From Phascolarctos cinereus (taxonomy: Eukaryota; Chordata; Mammalia; Diprotodontia; Phascolarctidae), in the NCBI RefSeq assembly GCF_002099425.1, contig NW_018344159.1, forward strand, positions 3,284,501-3,348,500: 64,000 bases of DNA, given 5' to 3'. The stretch's first letter is position 1. Every line of letters begins with the position of its first letter. Positions 45,110 through 56,704 of this stretch are shown piece by piece. The notes under the pieces are model-generated. The model was not told the DNA's origin. It ran no database searches and saw only the letters and a list, made by a program, of their open reading frames with translations. Position numbers and translations under genes: made by a program.

Positions 45110-45180
45110 CCAGGTATGGCTTAGACTAGATAGCCAATGTGATCTCTCTCAGCTCTGGGATTCTGTGATTCTCTCTTTAG
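45110..45180 (+). mobile_element. L3/CR1 LINE 3' terminus
   Basis: 'ggcttagactagatagccaa' and the terminal 'ctgggattctgtgattct', the CR1/L3 3' end. Confidence 0.6.
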
Positions 45181-45267
45181 GAAACCCTGCCTGACTAGAC
45201 TCTGAACACACATTTCAAGGAGAAAAAGCAGATGTATCTACTCTTTATTCCAATTTTCAAAGCATTG

Positions 45268-45321
45268 TACATATATGTATATATATATAATATATATATA
45301 TATATATACATATATGTATAT

Positions 45322-45366
<45 letters not shown>
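45268..45366. repeat. (TA)n microsatellite
   Basis: About 100 bases of TA with a few CA/TG and AA breaks, largely self-complementary. Produces a false Tyr-Ile frame. Confidence 0.95.
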
Positions 45367-45371
<5 letters not shown>

Positions 45372-45392
45372 CACAGAGAGAGAGAGAAATAG

Positions 45393-45445
45393 ATATTCAA
45401 CAAGCATTTATCATTGCCTACTATGTGTAAGGACCACTGCTAGGC
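45393..45445 (-). mobile_element. L2 3' terminal scrap
   Basis: 'attcaacaagcatttatcat' and 'ctactatgtgtaaggaccac'. Confidence 0.55.
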
Positions 45446-46087
45446 CTAAAATCATTTTATGAAAAACTCTACTCAGGAGAGGATTCCGGGAAGATGGCAG
45501 AGTAGGACAGAAAATTCCAAGATCTCAAGATTTTGCCCCACAGAAGAGACAAAATATTGCTTCATGGAAAACAAAGTGTGGGTAAAAATAAATAAAAGAA
45601 TGGGGCACAATAGGGGTCCTCCTGGAACAATCTGAGAAGATCAGAAGAAAAAACCCAGGATGAAGTCTGAAATTAACAACAATGGGCCAACTCCGGGATT
45701 ACCTGAAGCTGCCTTGGCCCCAGCCCCAGAATTTTTAGCTCTGGGATGTGAGGGGAGTTGGGCATCTAAGCAAGGAAAGATTGAGGTGACCTCTGCTGAC
45801 AAACAATGCCAGACCCAGCTGTGCTGCAGAGAGTGGCCAGGGAGAGAAGGAACCAGCACACATCCAGTTAGTGCAGAAGCAGTGGGGCTGACCGCCCCTG
45901 GCTGTGGGCACTTATAGGGATTGAAGATTTGGCTTTGGTTCAAGGTTAGAGGGGAAAACTGAAGATCTGGGGCAAAAGGCACCATCCCCCATACCTCAGG
46001 ACAGCAGGTGATTACAAAAATTAAACTATTACTACCAAAAAAATGCACAGGCAAAGGAGAAAGAATACAACCATAAAAAAGTTATTA

Positions 46088-46229
46088 CACAACTAGGTGG
46101 CATACTGGATAGAGCACCGGCCCTGAAGTCAGGAGGACATGAGTTCAAATCTGACCTCAGATCAAACACTTGACATTTACTAGCTGTGTGACCCCGGGCA
46201 AGTCACTTAACCCCAATTGCTTTAAAAAA
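46088..46229 (+). mobile_element. WSINE1-type SINE nested in HAL1
   Basis: 'aactaggtggcatactggat', 'gagcaccggccctgaagtca', 'ctagctgtgtgaccccgggc' and a poly-A tail. Target duplication AAAAAAGTTATTA at 46,075-46,087 and 46,230-46,242. It post-dates HAL1. Confidence 0.93.
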
Positions 46230-47431
46230 AAAAAAGTTATTATGGGAATAGACAAGACCAACGGTTCGTCTTCAGAAGAGAACATTGAAGCAAAGAAACC
46301 CTCTTCTACCCCAAAGAGTAACATTAAATGGTTATGTGCCCAAAAAGAATTTATAGAAGAACTTTAAAAAAGACTTTAAAATCAAATGAGAGACATTATG
46401 AAAAGAAAGTCAACCAATTAGAAAAGAAGATACAGAATTTTAAGGAAGAAAATGACACCTTAAACATTAGAATTGGGCAAGGCAAAACCAGCAAAGTTAT
46501 AAGAGATCAAGAAATAATTATACAAAATACAAAGAATGAAAAAACATAAGATAGTGAAACATCTTATAAGAAAAACAGCTGATTTGGAGAGCAGATCAAG
46601 AAGAGAAAACATAAGAATAATTGGACTACCTGAAAGCTATGATCAAAAAAAGAATCTTGATACAATACAAGACATAATTAAAGAAAACTGTTCCAAAGCA
46701 TTAGAACAAGGGAGTAGAAGTGAGTAGAAATAGAATAAAATCCATTGATCATCACTTGAAAGACATCCTATAAGGAAAACCCATAGGAATATTATAGTCA
46801 AATTCTGAAATCCCCGTTGCAAGGATAAAATATTAAGAACAACAAGAAAAAAGCAATTTAAATACTATGTTGCTACAATTAGAATCACACAAGACCTAGC
46901 AGCAGAGACAGTAAAGAAACACAAGTCTTGGAACACTCTATACTGAAGAGCAAAAGAACTGGGGTTCTGGCCAAAAATAAGATACCCAACAAAGTTAAGG
47001 ATAATTCTGAATGCAGGAAAAAAAATGACATTTGATCAACTGTCAAATTTTCAAGACTTTGTTTAAAAAAATCTTAACCTAATAGAAGATTTGACATACA
47101 AGAGCCAATAGAAACATAAGGTACATACCAAAGATTGATTACAAGGGATTCAATAAGGACTGACCATTTACCTTTTATATATGTATATGTAAAATGTAAA
47201 ACATATGTCTAAGATTGTCATGAGTAATTGGGTAGTTTGTAAGAAAGATTGGGGTAGACCTGAGTATGATATGATTTTAAAAAGTAAAATCATTTGGGAA
47301 CAGTTAAAAAGAGCAATTATTTTATGCAAATGAGTTATAAAAGGAAGAATCAACACAGAGGAATTAGATGGGGGAGGAGGACTGGAAGTTCTGGTAATCT
47401 ACTTTCATTGGGAATGACTTTAAGAAGGAAC

Positions 47432-47500
47432 TCTGTGTGTGTGTGAGTGCGCGCGCATGCGCGTGCGCATGCACATATACATATTATGTATGTATGTATA
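47432..47500 (+). repeat. alternating purine-pyrimidine tract (GT, GC, CA, TA)
   Basis: A GT run, then an unbroken alternating tract at 47,447-47,484 rich in CG and CA steps ('gcgcgcatgcgcgtgcgcat'), then TA/TG-rich text. Part of the HAL1 3' region. Confidence 0.95.
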
Positions 47501-47812
47501 AAAGTCTAAATACAGAAGAAATAAAATGATAAGGGGATAGGGAGGGGGAAGAGAATAAGGGAGGGATCTCTAGAGGGGAGGGTGAGGGAATAGATTATAA
47601 GGGGTTATAGAAAGGTGTTTAGATTTATGGGAATGGGAGGAGAGGGGAGTAATCTTTAGAGGGGGCATAGGCTAAGTAATAGGAGTAATAAGTAATAGAA
47701 GTAATACCCACAAGGTAGTGGGTAGAAATAAAGCAGAGGAGTCAGGAGGGATTGAAAATAAGAGATATGCCCAAACATAAAAGCAAAGATCGGGAGAAGA
47801 ATTTGTTAGGGA

Positions 47813-47853
<41 letters not shown>

Positions 47854-47995
47854 CACATATATATATATATATATATATACATACACACATACATATATAT
47901 AATATATACACACACACATACACACACATATATAGTACATGTGCACATATATATGTAAATGTATATGTGTATCTATATATCTATACATAAATATA
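47813..47995 (+). repeat. (TG)n(TA)n(CA)n compound microsatellite
   Basis: TG run at 47,816-47,850, then TA and CA runs to about 47,990. False frames on both strands. Confidence 0.95.
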
Positions 47996-48343
47996 TCCAC
48001 ACTTAATTGTAGCCTTGGTATGGGGTGGGGGGAGGTGGAAAAAGAACAAAGTAAAAAGTAAACAGCAGAGAACAAAAGAAAACTTACATGGAAACAAAGA
48101 AAAGATGGACAGCTCTCAATACATGTAATATTTATCATACAGACTACTGAAATGAAAATTTATCACTATATATTTTGAATACTCTCTTATGTTCTGCTAT
48201 GCTATGCACATAACATGCTTTTTTTCTTTTCTTTGTATTTAAGTTTAAATATTTCAGTTTATGGTTGGTTTTTTTTTCTTTTCTCTGTTCTGTACTTGAG
48301 TTGTGGTGTTTGAGTCTAAAATAAAATAAAATAAAAACTCTAC

Positions 48344-49127
48344 AAAGATGGGGGGGAAAAGAGTTCTTAAAAACTAGTGTTTGATACCCAATCTATCTTC
48401 CTAAAGGTCCCAGGACACTTTTTAAGTCAAAGTACCTAAATTAAGTTCCAGGATCCATCAGCCCAAAATTTCTCTCTGCTCTCTTCACAAAAGTCTAAGA
48501 AGACCTATCTTATCCCTCTGGAAAACACAAGCTAAAGACCTATCTATTCTTTACTGCATTCCTAATCAAGGTGTTAAATGAAGAACCTGTCAAAACTCCA
48601 CTGCTAAAAAAAAAAAAATCAAAGGTTTTCTTTTGTTTGTTTGCTTTGCTTTTTATAGGAAATCCCCTGAGAGCTGAACCTGCTAGTGAGCAGTAGCTGT
48701 CTGCCCATTAATCTTATTATCAAGAGGTTGCCATCACTAAGCTAACAAGGTCCCTGAATGTGCAAAGTTTAACAGACTAAAGTTAAAGGAAACCTATTTT
48801 GTTTCATTTAGAATGGACTTACAAGCTCCCAACTAAAGCTCCAGTCAATTGGTGAGTCTCCTACATGGCTTTTTTTTTTCCTTTTGACTTGAAAGCTAGA
48901 CCATCTTGAGACCTTCAGTTCTGTAATGCTTTCTTCTCAGTTTTGAGTATTTCCTGTGCCAAGCCAAACTGACTCTTGTAGCTGTAACTCCAGACTTTAC
49001 TAAGATCTGTGAGAGGACAGAGCCACTTACATAAATGAAGGGGGAGAGGAAAGAGGAGATATGCAAAGTAATCATGGTAAGCTCATGGATTTTACTCCCT
49101 GACAGATTAGTTCAGAGGGGAAAGATC
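48344..49127. other. unannotated sequence
   Basis: About 0.8 kb without recognisable repeat or gene. Confidence 0.35.
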
Positions 49128-49310
49128 ATACGATCATAGATTTAGAGAGAGAAGGGACTTGAGAAGCCATCCAGGCCAAACCTCTCATTTTACATGGAAG
49201 AAAACTGAGGCTTGAAGAAGTTATGACTTGCCCAAAAGTGCCCAAGTGACAGAGCCAGTGTACAAAACCAAGTTCTTTGACTCTAATTTTAGTGCTCTTG
49301 ATGCTGCCAG
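49128..49310 (-). mobile_element. MIR-type SINE
   Basis: 'gatcatagatttagagagag', 'aaaactgaggcttgaagaag' and 'caagttctttgactctaatt'. Confidence 0.78.
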
Positions 49311-49527
49311 AAAGTGCCCTTGTTCAAAATTATTTCACTACACATCCCACTAATTAGAGACTTACATACATTCAAAAAGCTCCTTACCATTGTTCAGTCA
49401 TATACCTTAATTATAGTAATATCTAACATATCAACTGTTATCCAGTGGGTGTTTGGGTGGGGTAGAAAAAGAAGAAAGAATCATTTGAAAGCTTAGAAAA
49501 CTTGGGCAAAGGACTTTGGATTGATGA
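49311..49527. other. unannotated sequence
   Basis: No repeat or gene recognised. Confidence 0.3.
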
Positions 49528-49785
49528 GGGCAATAATAATACTTCACATTTATAGGGAGACTTGAGGTTTACAAAGCATTTTGTATACATTCTCTCATTT
49601 GAATCTCATGATAAACCCTGTGATGTAATCGCTGTTATCCGCACTCTAGAGATAAGAAACCTGAGGTTCAGTAATTCTAAGAGATTCACCCAGAGTCACA
49701 CAGCTAATAAGTGATTGCTGTGAAATTTAAATCCAGGTCTTTCTGACTCTACTGTCTCAACTATGCCATCCAGCCACCCCTAGAG
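49528..49785 (-). mobile_element. MAR1-type SINE
   Basis: Antisense: 'gaggtttacaaagcattttg', 'cattctctcatttgaatctc', 'gagtcacacagctaataagt' and 'gtctcaactatgccatccag'. Confidence 0.82.
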
Positions 49786-50094
49786 AAGTTTAGGGGCACT
49801 CAGAATCATAAGGCAATGGGGAAGAGGAGAAAAAGAGGCAGAAGATTCGTCAGAAGAATAGTGTATTTGTGGCTTTTTCTAAAGGGCTTCAGTGGTGGTC
49901 ACTTTGTCATTAAGAAACACCTCCAAGTTACTAGCTTTGTTTTTTAGTTACTATACTAAAAACTCCGAGTTTCCCTGTTTCCAGAATCTTCTAGAACTTA
50001 CTCCTAAAAATGCATCCCAAATGCCTTCACAGTGAACTAAGTAAAGGAACCACCTCACCAGATGTTAATCACAAGCAAGTAAGTATTTTTATAA
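49786..50094. other. unannotated sequence
   Basis: No repeat or gene recognised. Confidence 0.3.
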
Positions 50095-50790
50095 CAATCG
50101 ATTAATAAGCATGCATTAAGTGCCTACTATATGTGAAGCCTGGTATAAAGAGAAACAAAGTATAAAAGAGCTTACAGTCTAGCAAGGGGAAACAACATGT
50201 ACATATATAGGTATAAACAAAAGAGCTTCAAAATAAATGCAAGATAATGTGGGATGGCTGATGGGATCAGGAAATAATTCATGTAGAAGATGGCACTTGA
50301 ACTAAGGCTAGAAGAAAGTTAGGAGTCCTAAGAGCCAGAGGAAAGAAGGGAGTGCATTCTATTTATAGGAGTAAAACCAGTGCTTAGGAAGATGGGACAG
50401 AAATGGGAGATGGAGTGCTGTCAGTCAATAAACATTTATTAAGCTCCTACTATGCGCCAGACACTGTGCTGGGCATTGAGGATACAAATATAAGTTTGTT
50501 TGTTTGTTTTTTGAAAAAAAAAAGAGCCCTTGCCTTTAAGGAGCTTACAATCTAATGGTGCTTTATGTGTGGAATAAGGCCAGAGTTTGTGAATGGGGAT
50601 GTCTAGACTGGTTATGAAGGGTTTAAATGCCAAAAAGAATCATTGATCCTACAGGAAATAGGGAGCCATTGGATTTTGTTGGGAAGGCATATGACAATAA
50701 GACCTATATTTTGCTAGCTATGGAGAAGGTGAGTTGGAGTGGGAGAAAACACGAAGTGTAAATGTACTTAGTAGGCCAGATATATTGCTA
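50095..50790 (-). mobile_element. L2 LINE 3' region with nested L2 3' end
   Basis: 'gtgcctactatatgtgaagc', 'aagagcttacagtctagcaa', 'agatggcacttgaactaagg' and 'agggagccattggattttgt'. A second, younger-looking 3' terminus at 50,420-50,562 ('caataaacatttattaagct', 'ggagcttacaatctaatggt') interrupts it. Confidence 0.75.
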
Positions 50791-50934
50791 TGGTTTCAGA
50801 TAACATTGTCATTTAGCTTTAACCTTATCTTGACATAAGAATTTTAGCTACACAGGCACAACCCTTTTTAACCATCTATAAAATGGAAATATTACAGATT
50901 TTATCCTACTAATTTTCTGTATTAGAAGGGCTCA

Positions 50935-52360
50935 GTTAGGATCATAGAATCACAAAATCTTAGAAATGGAAAAGACTCCCCAAGATATCCCCAATAAATA
51001 ATCACCCAGTCTCTGCTAAAGACCTTTAGTGATGTGAAACCTATTTCTTCCCAAATAAATGTATTCTTTCTCATTAAGCTTTGTACAGTTTAATCTTTAG
51101 GAAGTTCTGTCTTATGTTCAGCCAAAATTTGCTCTTTGTAGCTTACATCCATTCTTCTAGGTTTATCCACCTGTGACTAAATGGGACAAATCTAATCTTT
51201 CTTCTACATAAAATCTCTTCAAATATTTGAAGATAGTAATTATATTTTCCCTAAGACTTCTCATCTCTGAGCTAAAAGAGCACAAGTTCCTTCAACTGAT
51301 AGTTTGATTTCAAAACTCCTCACCATCCTGGTTGTTCTTCTCTGGATATGCTCAAGATTATCACTTTCCTTCCCACAACTGAACACAAAATCCCATATGT
51401 GGTCTGCCAAAGAGAGTCCAGTAGAACTATCTTTTCCCTTGTTCTTAACACTATAGTTCTAATAACATAGCATCAAATCACAATGTTTTTTTTGGTTGTC
51501 AGTCAATACGCATTTTTTAAGTGCTTACTATGGGCCAGATGCCATGATAAGCACTGGAGATACAAATACAAGTAAAAAGGAAAACAGTCCCTGCAGTCAA
51601 GGAGCTTACATACTAATCAGGTAAGATAAGACATAAAGGGGGAACTTTAAGGTAGGGGAATAGAGAAGGTGCATACACAGATAATGGTGATAAAGTCCTA
51701 AGAATGAAGGATGATTGATTGATCTGGGTCCTTCCTCAAAATGTAGGTCATTAGAAGAACTCATCAATGGAAAAAGGGTACCAATATTGGGGAGAAGGTG
51801 GAAACTGTGATCAAATCTACATTTGTCATGTCATATTGTTAATTCATATTGAGGTTATAATCCACTAAAATCTCTAGGTCTTTTTTTTTTCTACACAAAC
51901 TGATTTCTAACCTTGGCTCCCCATTACTGTACAATACTTTTTTTTGCATCCAAATCCATGACTTTTCATTTATCCTTATTAAATTTCATCTTGTTAGATG
52001 GGCCCAATATTCCAGACTGTCAGTATCTTTTTGGATCCTCATATTACAATCCAACATATTAGCTACCTCTCCCAACTTTGTGCTATTGACAAATTTGTTA
52101 ACCATGCCATCTATGGCTTTTTCCAAATGACTGGTTTTATCAATAGAGCACTCTACTAGAGACCTCCCTTCAGGTCAATAATGATCAATACTCTTGGGTT
52201 TCAGTCCAAAATAAACAAAATAAACCACCTAACCTTGCTATCATTTTGCTCTCCATCTTGCCAATAAGAATGTCATAGAACACTTTGTCAAATAAATACC
52301 TTGCTGCCATCCAGGTACAGTGTGTCTATGGTATTCCTCTCATCTATGACTTTATTAATC
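50935..52360 (-). mobile_element. L3/CR1-like LINE 3' region
   Basis: 'aatcacaaaatcttagaaat', 'aaatatttgaagatagtaat', 'tccttcaactgatagtttga', 'ctcaccatcctggttgttct', 'tatgtggtctgccaaagaga', then after an L2 insertion 'tgtcagtatctttttggatc', 'tgctattgacaaatttgtta' and 'ggtacagtgtgtctatggta'. This is the antisense CR1/L3 order. Confidence 0.68.
51495..51720 (-). mobile_element. L2 LINE 3' end, nested
   Basis: 'taagtgcttactatgggcca', 'gataagcactggagatacaa' and 'cagtcaaggagcttacatac'. Confidence 0.72.
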
Positions 52361-52364
52361 CAGA

Positions 52365-53255
52365 TCAACAAATATTTATTATGCATCTACTATATATAAG
52401 GCATTATTCTAAGCAATATAAAAAAATAGTGCTTTCCTTCAAGGAGCTGACATTGTTCTGGTGGGATACAAAATATAAACAGATAAGCATATACGTGATT
52501 ATTTGAAAACTTAGAGATAAGAACACTAAAGAGATGAGAAAAGGCTTTACATTGAAGCTGGCACAAGAGCTGAACTCAAAGAAAAGCTATGGATTTCAAG
52601 ACACTAAAAGAATATATTCCACGCCTGTGGAAAAATCAATGCAAAGGCACAGCAGAAGAATATAGAATGCTAATTTAGGAGAACAAGCTCATGAAGGAGA
52701 ATAATCTGAAATAACCTTGGAAATGTGACTGAAGCCAGATAGTGAAAGGTTTTCGATATTTAAACTGAGGAGCAGACATTTTATTCTGAAGACAATAGAC
52801 AATCCTTGATCTTCCTGAGCAAAGGAGCACATGGTCAGATTTGTGCTGACCATGTGAAAATGATTTTTGGCGACTGTGTGGAGAACGGATTGGAGAAGAA
52901 AGAGAGTTGAAAAGGAAACCAATTAAGAGACCTATTGCCTAGTCCAGGCAAAAGATGGTGAGGGCTGGAACCAGGATGGTGTCTGTCTAAATAAAAAAAA
53001 GGGGAAAGATGCAAAAGGTATTTTGGAGGTAGATACAGTGAGATTGGCAACTGAGTAACTATGTAGGATAAGGAAGACAAAAGAGCTGAAGATGACACCA
53101 ATTTTGGAAACCTAACTAAATGGAAGGATAATGATACCCTTAACAGTAACTGGGAACTTTAGAAATAGACGTGGGTTTAAGGAAGAAATGTAATCAGTTC
53201 TTTTTCTGACATACTGTTCCTGAGATTTCACCCAGTTGGAGATGTCTGGCAATCC
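52365..53255 (-). mobile_element. L2 LINE, RT region to 3' end
   Basis: 'atcaacaaatatttattatg', 'tccttcaaggagctgacatt', 'gactgtgtggagaacggatt', 'gcctagtccaggcaaaagat' and 'gatttcacccagttggagat' in antisense order. Frames lost. Confidence 0.75.
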
Positions 53256-53614
53256 TAAATCCAAAACAAAATTAGATTACCATGGCAAACCAATGTTTTA
53301 GTATGGCAAACCTATGAATTACTAAAGCCATAGTGGGTCAGATGATACACTTCTTCTGTCTCTAAATGCTCATAAAACTTACTTCTTATACTCTATTCTA
53401 GAATCATTCAAACTCAACATCAAAGTCAACAATCCATAGTTTCTCCATTTTTTTTAATATTGGAGTACCTCTAGTCCAGTGGCGCCTTTTGTATTTTCCA
53501 TGGTTCCTCAAAGATTATGTACTATATTCAGCAACTATATCCACAAGGCCAATCAGTATCATGGAGTGTAGCTAATTGTATCCAAGGACATTAATTCATT
53601 TGGGGCAGCTAGAC
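53256..53614. other. unannotated sequence
   Basis: No repeat or gene recognised. Confidence 0.3.
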
Positions 53615-54149
53615 TGATAAAGTCTCTGATGGAGAAATATCTGAACAAATATTAAAATGTGGAATAGATAATAGTTCATTTAGATAGATTCAAAATTGTT
53701 TGAATGACTGTACCCAAAGAGCGAAGATTACTGGTTTAGTGTCAGATTATAGGATGGGCTCTAGTGAAGCATCCCAAAGATCTGCCTTTCGTGTTATTTT
53801 GTTTAACATTTTGATCAGCAACTTACATGAAAGCATAGATAGTATTCTTGTCAAATTTTCAGATGATACAAAGCTGAAAGAGATAGCTTCAACATTGCAT
53901 GACAGAGTACCAGTCCAAAAATATTTCAACTGGTTAGAGCATTGGACCACATTTAATGAGAGGAAATTTAGTAGAAAAAAAAGGTTAATTTATTTCCTTA
54001 GGTTCAAAAAAGCAATTAAAAAGTACAACATGGGGCAGATTTGGCTAGAAAGCATTTCATCTGAAAAAATATCTGGGAGTTTAATGGACTGAAAGCACAA
54101 TATAATACCATTATGATACGGCAATTAATTAAACTAATGGAATCTTGGA

Positions 54150-54640
54150 CTACAAGTTGACAAGCATTTAAGTGTTTACTATGTGCACAACACTGTGTTA
54201 AATTCTGGGAATACAAATATAAGCCAAAAAAGAAATAGTCCCAGCCCTCAAGGATCTTACCCTGCAAAGGTAAAACACATAAAAGAAAGCTAAAAGGAGA
54301 GAAGTAAGAGAGAGAAAGTGCCTACAAGCGCCTACACAAGGGCGTGTTGTAGAAAGAAGTCCAGGGAGTCAGGAGGTAAAATGAGAGGAACAAAGAAGTA
54401 AATTTGACTGACATGGGCACTTCTTTAAAATTGAGATTATGGGTAGAATTGCTTGGTCAAATTAAGGAACAATAGGGGCAGAGGGATCTTCCAGGGTAAG
54501 GAGACAGATGGGGATTATGGAGAATGAAGTCCAGACAGGAGGGGAACCAGGAGAAGAATGAAGTGACAAACATGGTTGACCTTGGCACTTCCTTAAGATG
54601 AGGTTCTAGGAGAAACTGACCAATCAAAGGAAAATGCCAA
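54150..54640 (-). mobile_element. L2 LINE 3' region, nested in L3
   Basis: 'caagcatttaagtgtttact', 'agccctcaaggatcttaccc', then two loosely similar units near 54,360-54,480 and 54,525-54,635 ('catgggcacttctttaaa' against 'ccttggcacttccttaag'). Confidence 0.55.
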
Positions 54641-55078
54641 ACAGAGTTAAGAAACTCTGTCCAGGATTAGGAACACTATATTCTATGTCCTTAGTATTCT
54701 GCCCTAGTGAGACTACACCTGAAGTATTATGTTCAAGGTACAAGGACATTAATAAACTAGAGACTATTCAGAGTATGGCAAATAGGATGATGAAGTGCCT
54801 AAAGAGAATAGCACATGAAGATGTATTGAATGAATTATGACTATTTAGCCAGGAGAAAAGAGGATTAGAAAGAACATGATAATTTTCTTTACGTGTTTGA
54901 AGGGCTGCCACATGGAAGAGAGATTAAAATCATTCTGTTTGTTCAAAGAAGACAGACACAGGAACAATGGGTGAAAGTTGCAAATAGACAAATTTAAACT
55001 TGATGTAAGAAAAACAAAACTTTCTAATAATTAGAGCTTTCTAAAAGTAGAATGGAATTCCTTAAGAAGTAACAGGTT

Positions 55079-55163
55079 CTACTAGCTGTGTTAACCTAGA
55101 CAAGTCACTTAACCTCAATTGCCTCTCCCCACCCCCAAAAAAAATAAAAATAAAATTTAAGAA
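55079..55163 (+). mobile_element. WSINE1-type SINE, 5' truncated, with target duplication
   Basis: 'ctactagctgtgttaaccta', 'tcacttaacctcaattgcct' and an A-rich tail. Flanked by AAGTAACAGGTT (55,067-55,078 and 55,164-55,175). The truncation happened at insertion. Confidence 0.9.
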
Positions 55164-55320
55164 AAGTAACAGGTTTCCTCTTGCTGGAGGTCTTCAATCA
55201 AAGTCTGGATGACCATTCATTTGGTACTTCGTCTAAGAGATTCTTTATCAGGCACAGATTAGATTCTAAGGTCTTGAGTTTCCCTCTAACTTGAAATTTG
55301 TGATCCTGTAAGTGCTGTCT

Positions 55321-56268
55321 TAGTACCTCCCCACATCTCTGGCTTCAATCCCCTCTTAAACATTGCTCTATCCCTACCTTTGTGAAGATAGTTTTCTATG
55401 ACTGAGAAAACAGAAGCACAATAATTAGTTTTGTCCTTTCTCTTCTGGCCCTTATCATCTCATTACTGCCTCCTGACCTCCAAGCAACAAACTTATCTGT
55501 CCCTTCCTTTCACCTAACAAAATTTTAAAAGATTTTTTTGTTGTCCATTGGAACAAGTAAAGACAAAAGGACCACAAATAGTGAGACACTCCCTAGATGG
55601 CTGTGGGAAGAATTGGACCTCAGGCAGGAAGATCACCAGATAAATTCAAAGGAAGGAGCCTTCCTTCCTTTTTTGTGATTTACTTGACCCACTGTACCTG
55701 CCATTACCCCTAAAGCTTTTAGGCAGGCAACCTCTCATGTTTCTCTCAGTTGCTAGCATTGCTCAATGCCTCACCTCAGAGTATACATATACTTTGATAC
55801 TCTTATTATACCCAAAAGAAAAGTTAAAACCTTTTTCAAAACAGACTTGCTAAGTGACTAAGGAAAGTAACATAAAATAAATTTACAGAATACAGAAATG
55901 TTGAGCTACAGAACAAAATATCCTAAAATGTTCCTAAATGACTCACACATCTACCTTCTGCCATCTACCTAGTCTCTCTGTCTGACCCTGACTCTTGAGA
56001 AGATTCAGCGTGCTAGCCATGGTTCCAGATGCCATTCTTTTCCTTTTCACTCTTTTGTTTCAAATCCTGTGACCCTTCTAATGCCTCCCTATTAGAGGGC
56101 AACATCAAACTAACATCATCCAGGCCCAAGTACAGCTTTCACACTTGTCCCCCAAGCACTGCATGCTATTTCCATTTATTCACAGTATGGGGAGAAACAT
56201 TTCATCCTGAGCTGATGATGCTGGGGTGTCTGCCACATGTGACTGCTGAGCCACTGTCAGTGATGTTC
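55321..56268. other. unannotated sequence
   Basis: About 0.95 kb without recognisable repeat. An 83-codon + frame at 56,029-56,280 is not similar to any protein I know. Confidence 0.3.
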
Positions 56269-56512
56269 GAAAGATCCTAGTGAAAGATAAAGGTGTCATG
56301 GCACTGGTTAAGAGCAAACATTGTTCCAATTTTCATAAAATGGAGAGATAATGGACTTTGACAACTATAGACCAGGGAGTCAGATTGATTCCTGGCAAAA
56401 TTCTAGAAAATATTATTAAAGGGATGGTTAATGAAAATCCATAAAAGAAAACAACAATCACAAAGATTTGTGATCTCTTTCATCCAAAACATAACATGCT
56501 AAAACAACCTAA
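56269..56512 (+). repeat. 244-bp local duplication, copy 1 (L3-containing)
   Basis: Matches 58,222-58,465 with about 8 differences in 244 positions. The segment mixes 50 bases of non-repeat DNA with an old L3/CR1 piece. Here the L3 continues past the end of the match to 56,700, so this is probably the source. Confidence 0.88.
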
Positions 56513-56700
56513 TTTCCCTTTTTTGGCAGCTGTATTAAATCAGAGGACTACCTTCCATAAAGTTTACTTAGCCACACATATGACAAAGTATCTCCTGCTA
56601 TTTTTGTTAACAAGATGGAAAAATGTGGCCTGGCTAAGTGATCATACAATTAGCTGAATTTAAAACTGATTGAATGACCAGACACAAAGAGTGTTTATGC
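56320..56700 (+). mobile_element. L3/CR1 LINE fragment
   Basis: 'gacaactatagaccagggag', 'gcaaaattctagaaaatatt' and 'gaatgaccagacacaaagag' follow the L3/CR1 RT-region order. Confidence 0.65.
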
Positions 56701-56704
56701 AAGG

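Larger units (their letters stand above)
45473..48332 (+). mobile_element. HAL1-type element (L1 relative lacking ORF2), near complete
   Basis: Flanked by an 11-bp direct repeat AAAAACTCTAC (45,462-45,472 and 48,333-48,343) with an AAAAT-rich tail at 48,316-48,332, so both ends are visible. The 5' part begins near 'ttccgggaagatggcagagt', a typical L1/HAL1 start. ORF1 remnants run from about 46,240 to 46,740: a Lys/Glu-rich coiled coil ('LEKKIQNFKEENDTLNIRI'), then the RRM-like 'LESRSRRENIRIIGLPESYD', then the carboxy-terminal domain to about 47,050. No endonuclease or reverse transcriptase follows. The 3' region instead holds two long alternating repeats and a U-rich end. Length without the nested SINE is about 2.7 kb. 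The frame is decayed. Confidence 0.82.
53615..55320 (+). mobile_element. L3/CR1 LINE, RT to 3' end, split by insertions
   Basis: The 53,700-54,092 frame keeps RT text: 'SQRSAFRVILFNILISNLHE', 'VKFSDDTKLKEIAS' (the 'F(A/S)DDTKL' catalytic-loop context) and 'WLEHWTTFNERKF'. The carboxy-terminal part resumes at 54,640 ('cctagtgagactacacctga', 'gctgccacatggaagagaga', 'taagaaaaacaaaactttct', 'aatttgtgatcctgt'). L2 (54,150-54,640) and a truncated WSINE1 (55,079-55,163) interrupt it. Confidence 0.8.

Noticed and set aside
45195-45407. Tyr-Ile repeat frame on the minus strand
   Set aside because: It is a translation of the TA microsatellite.
45641-46054. 137- and 85-codon frames on opposite strands
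   Set aside because: They lie in the GC-richer 5' region of the HAL1 element. No domain is seen and they overlap antisense.
47672-48138. Several overlapping frames rich in Tyr-Ile-Cys-Val and His-Thr
   Set aside because: They are products of the compound TG/TA/CA microsatellite.
54355-54640. Two similar units that could be a new satellite
   Set aside because: Similarity is loose and the text fits an eroded antisense L2, so a separate repeat is not justified.
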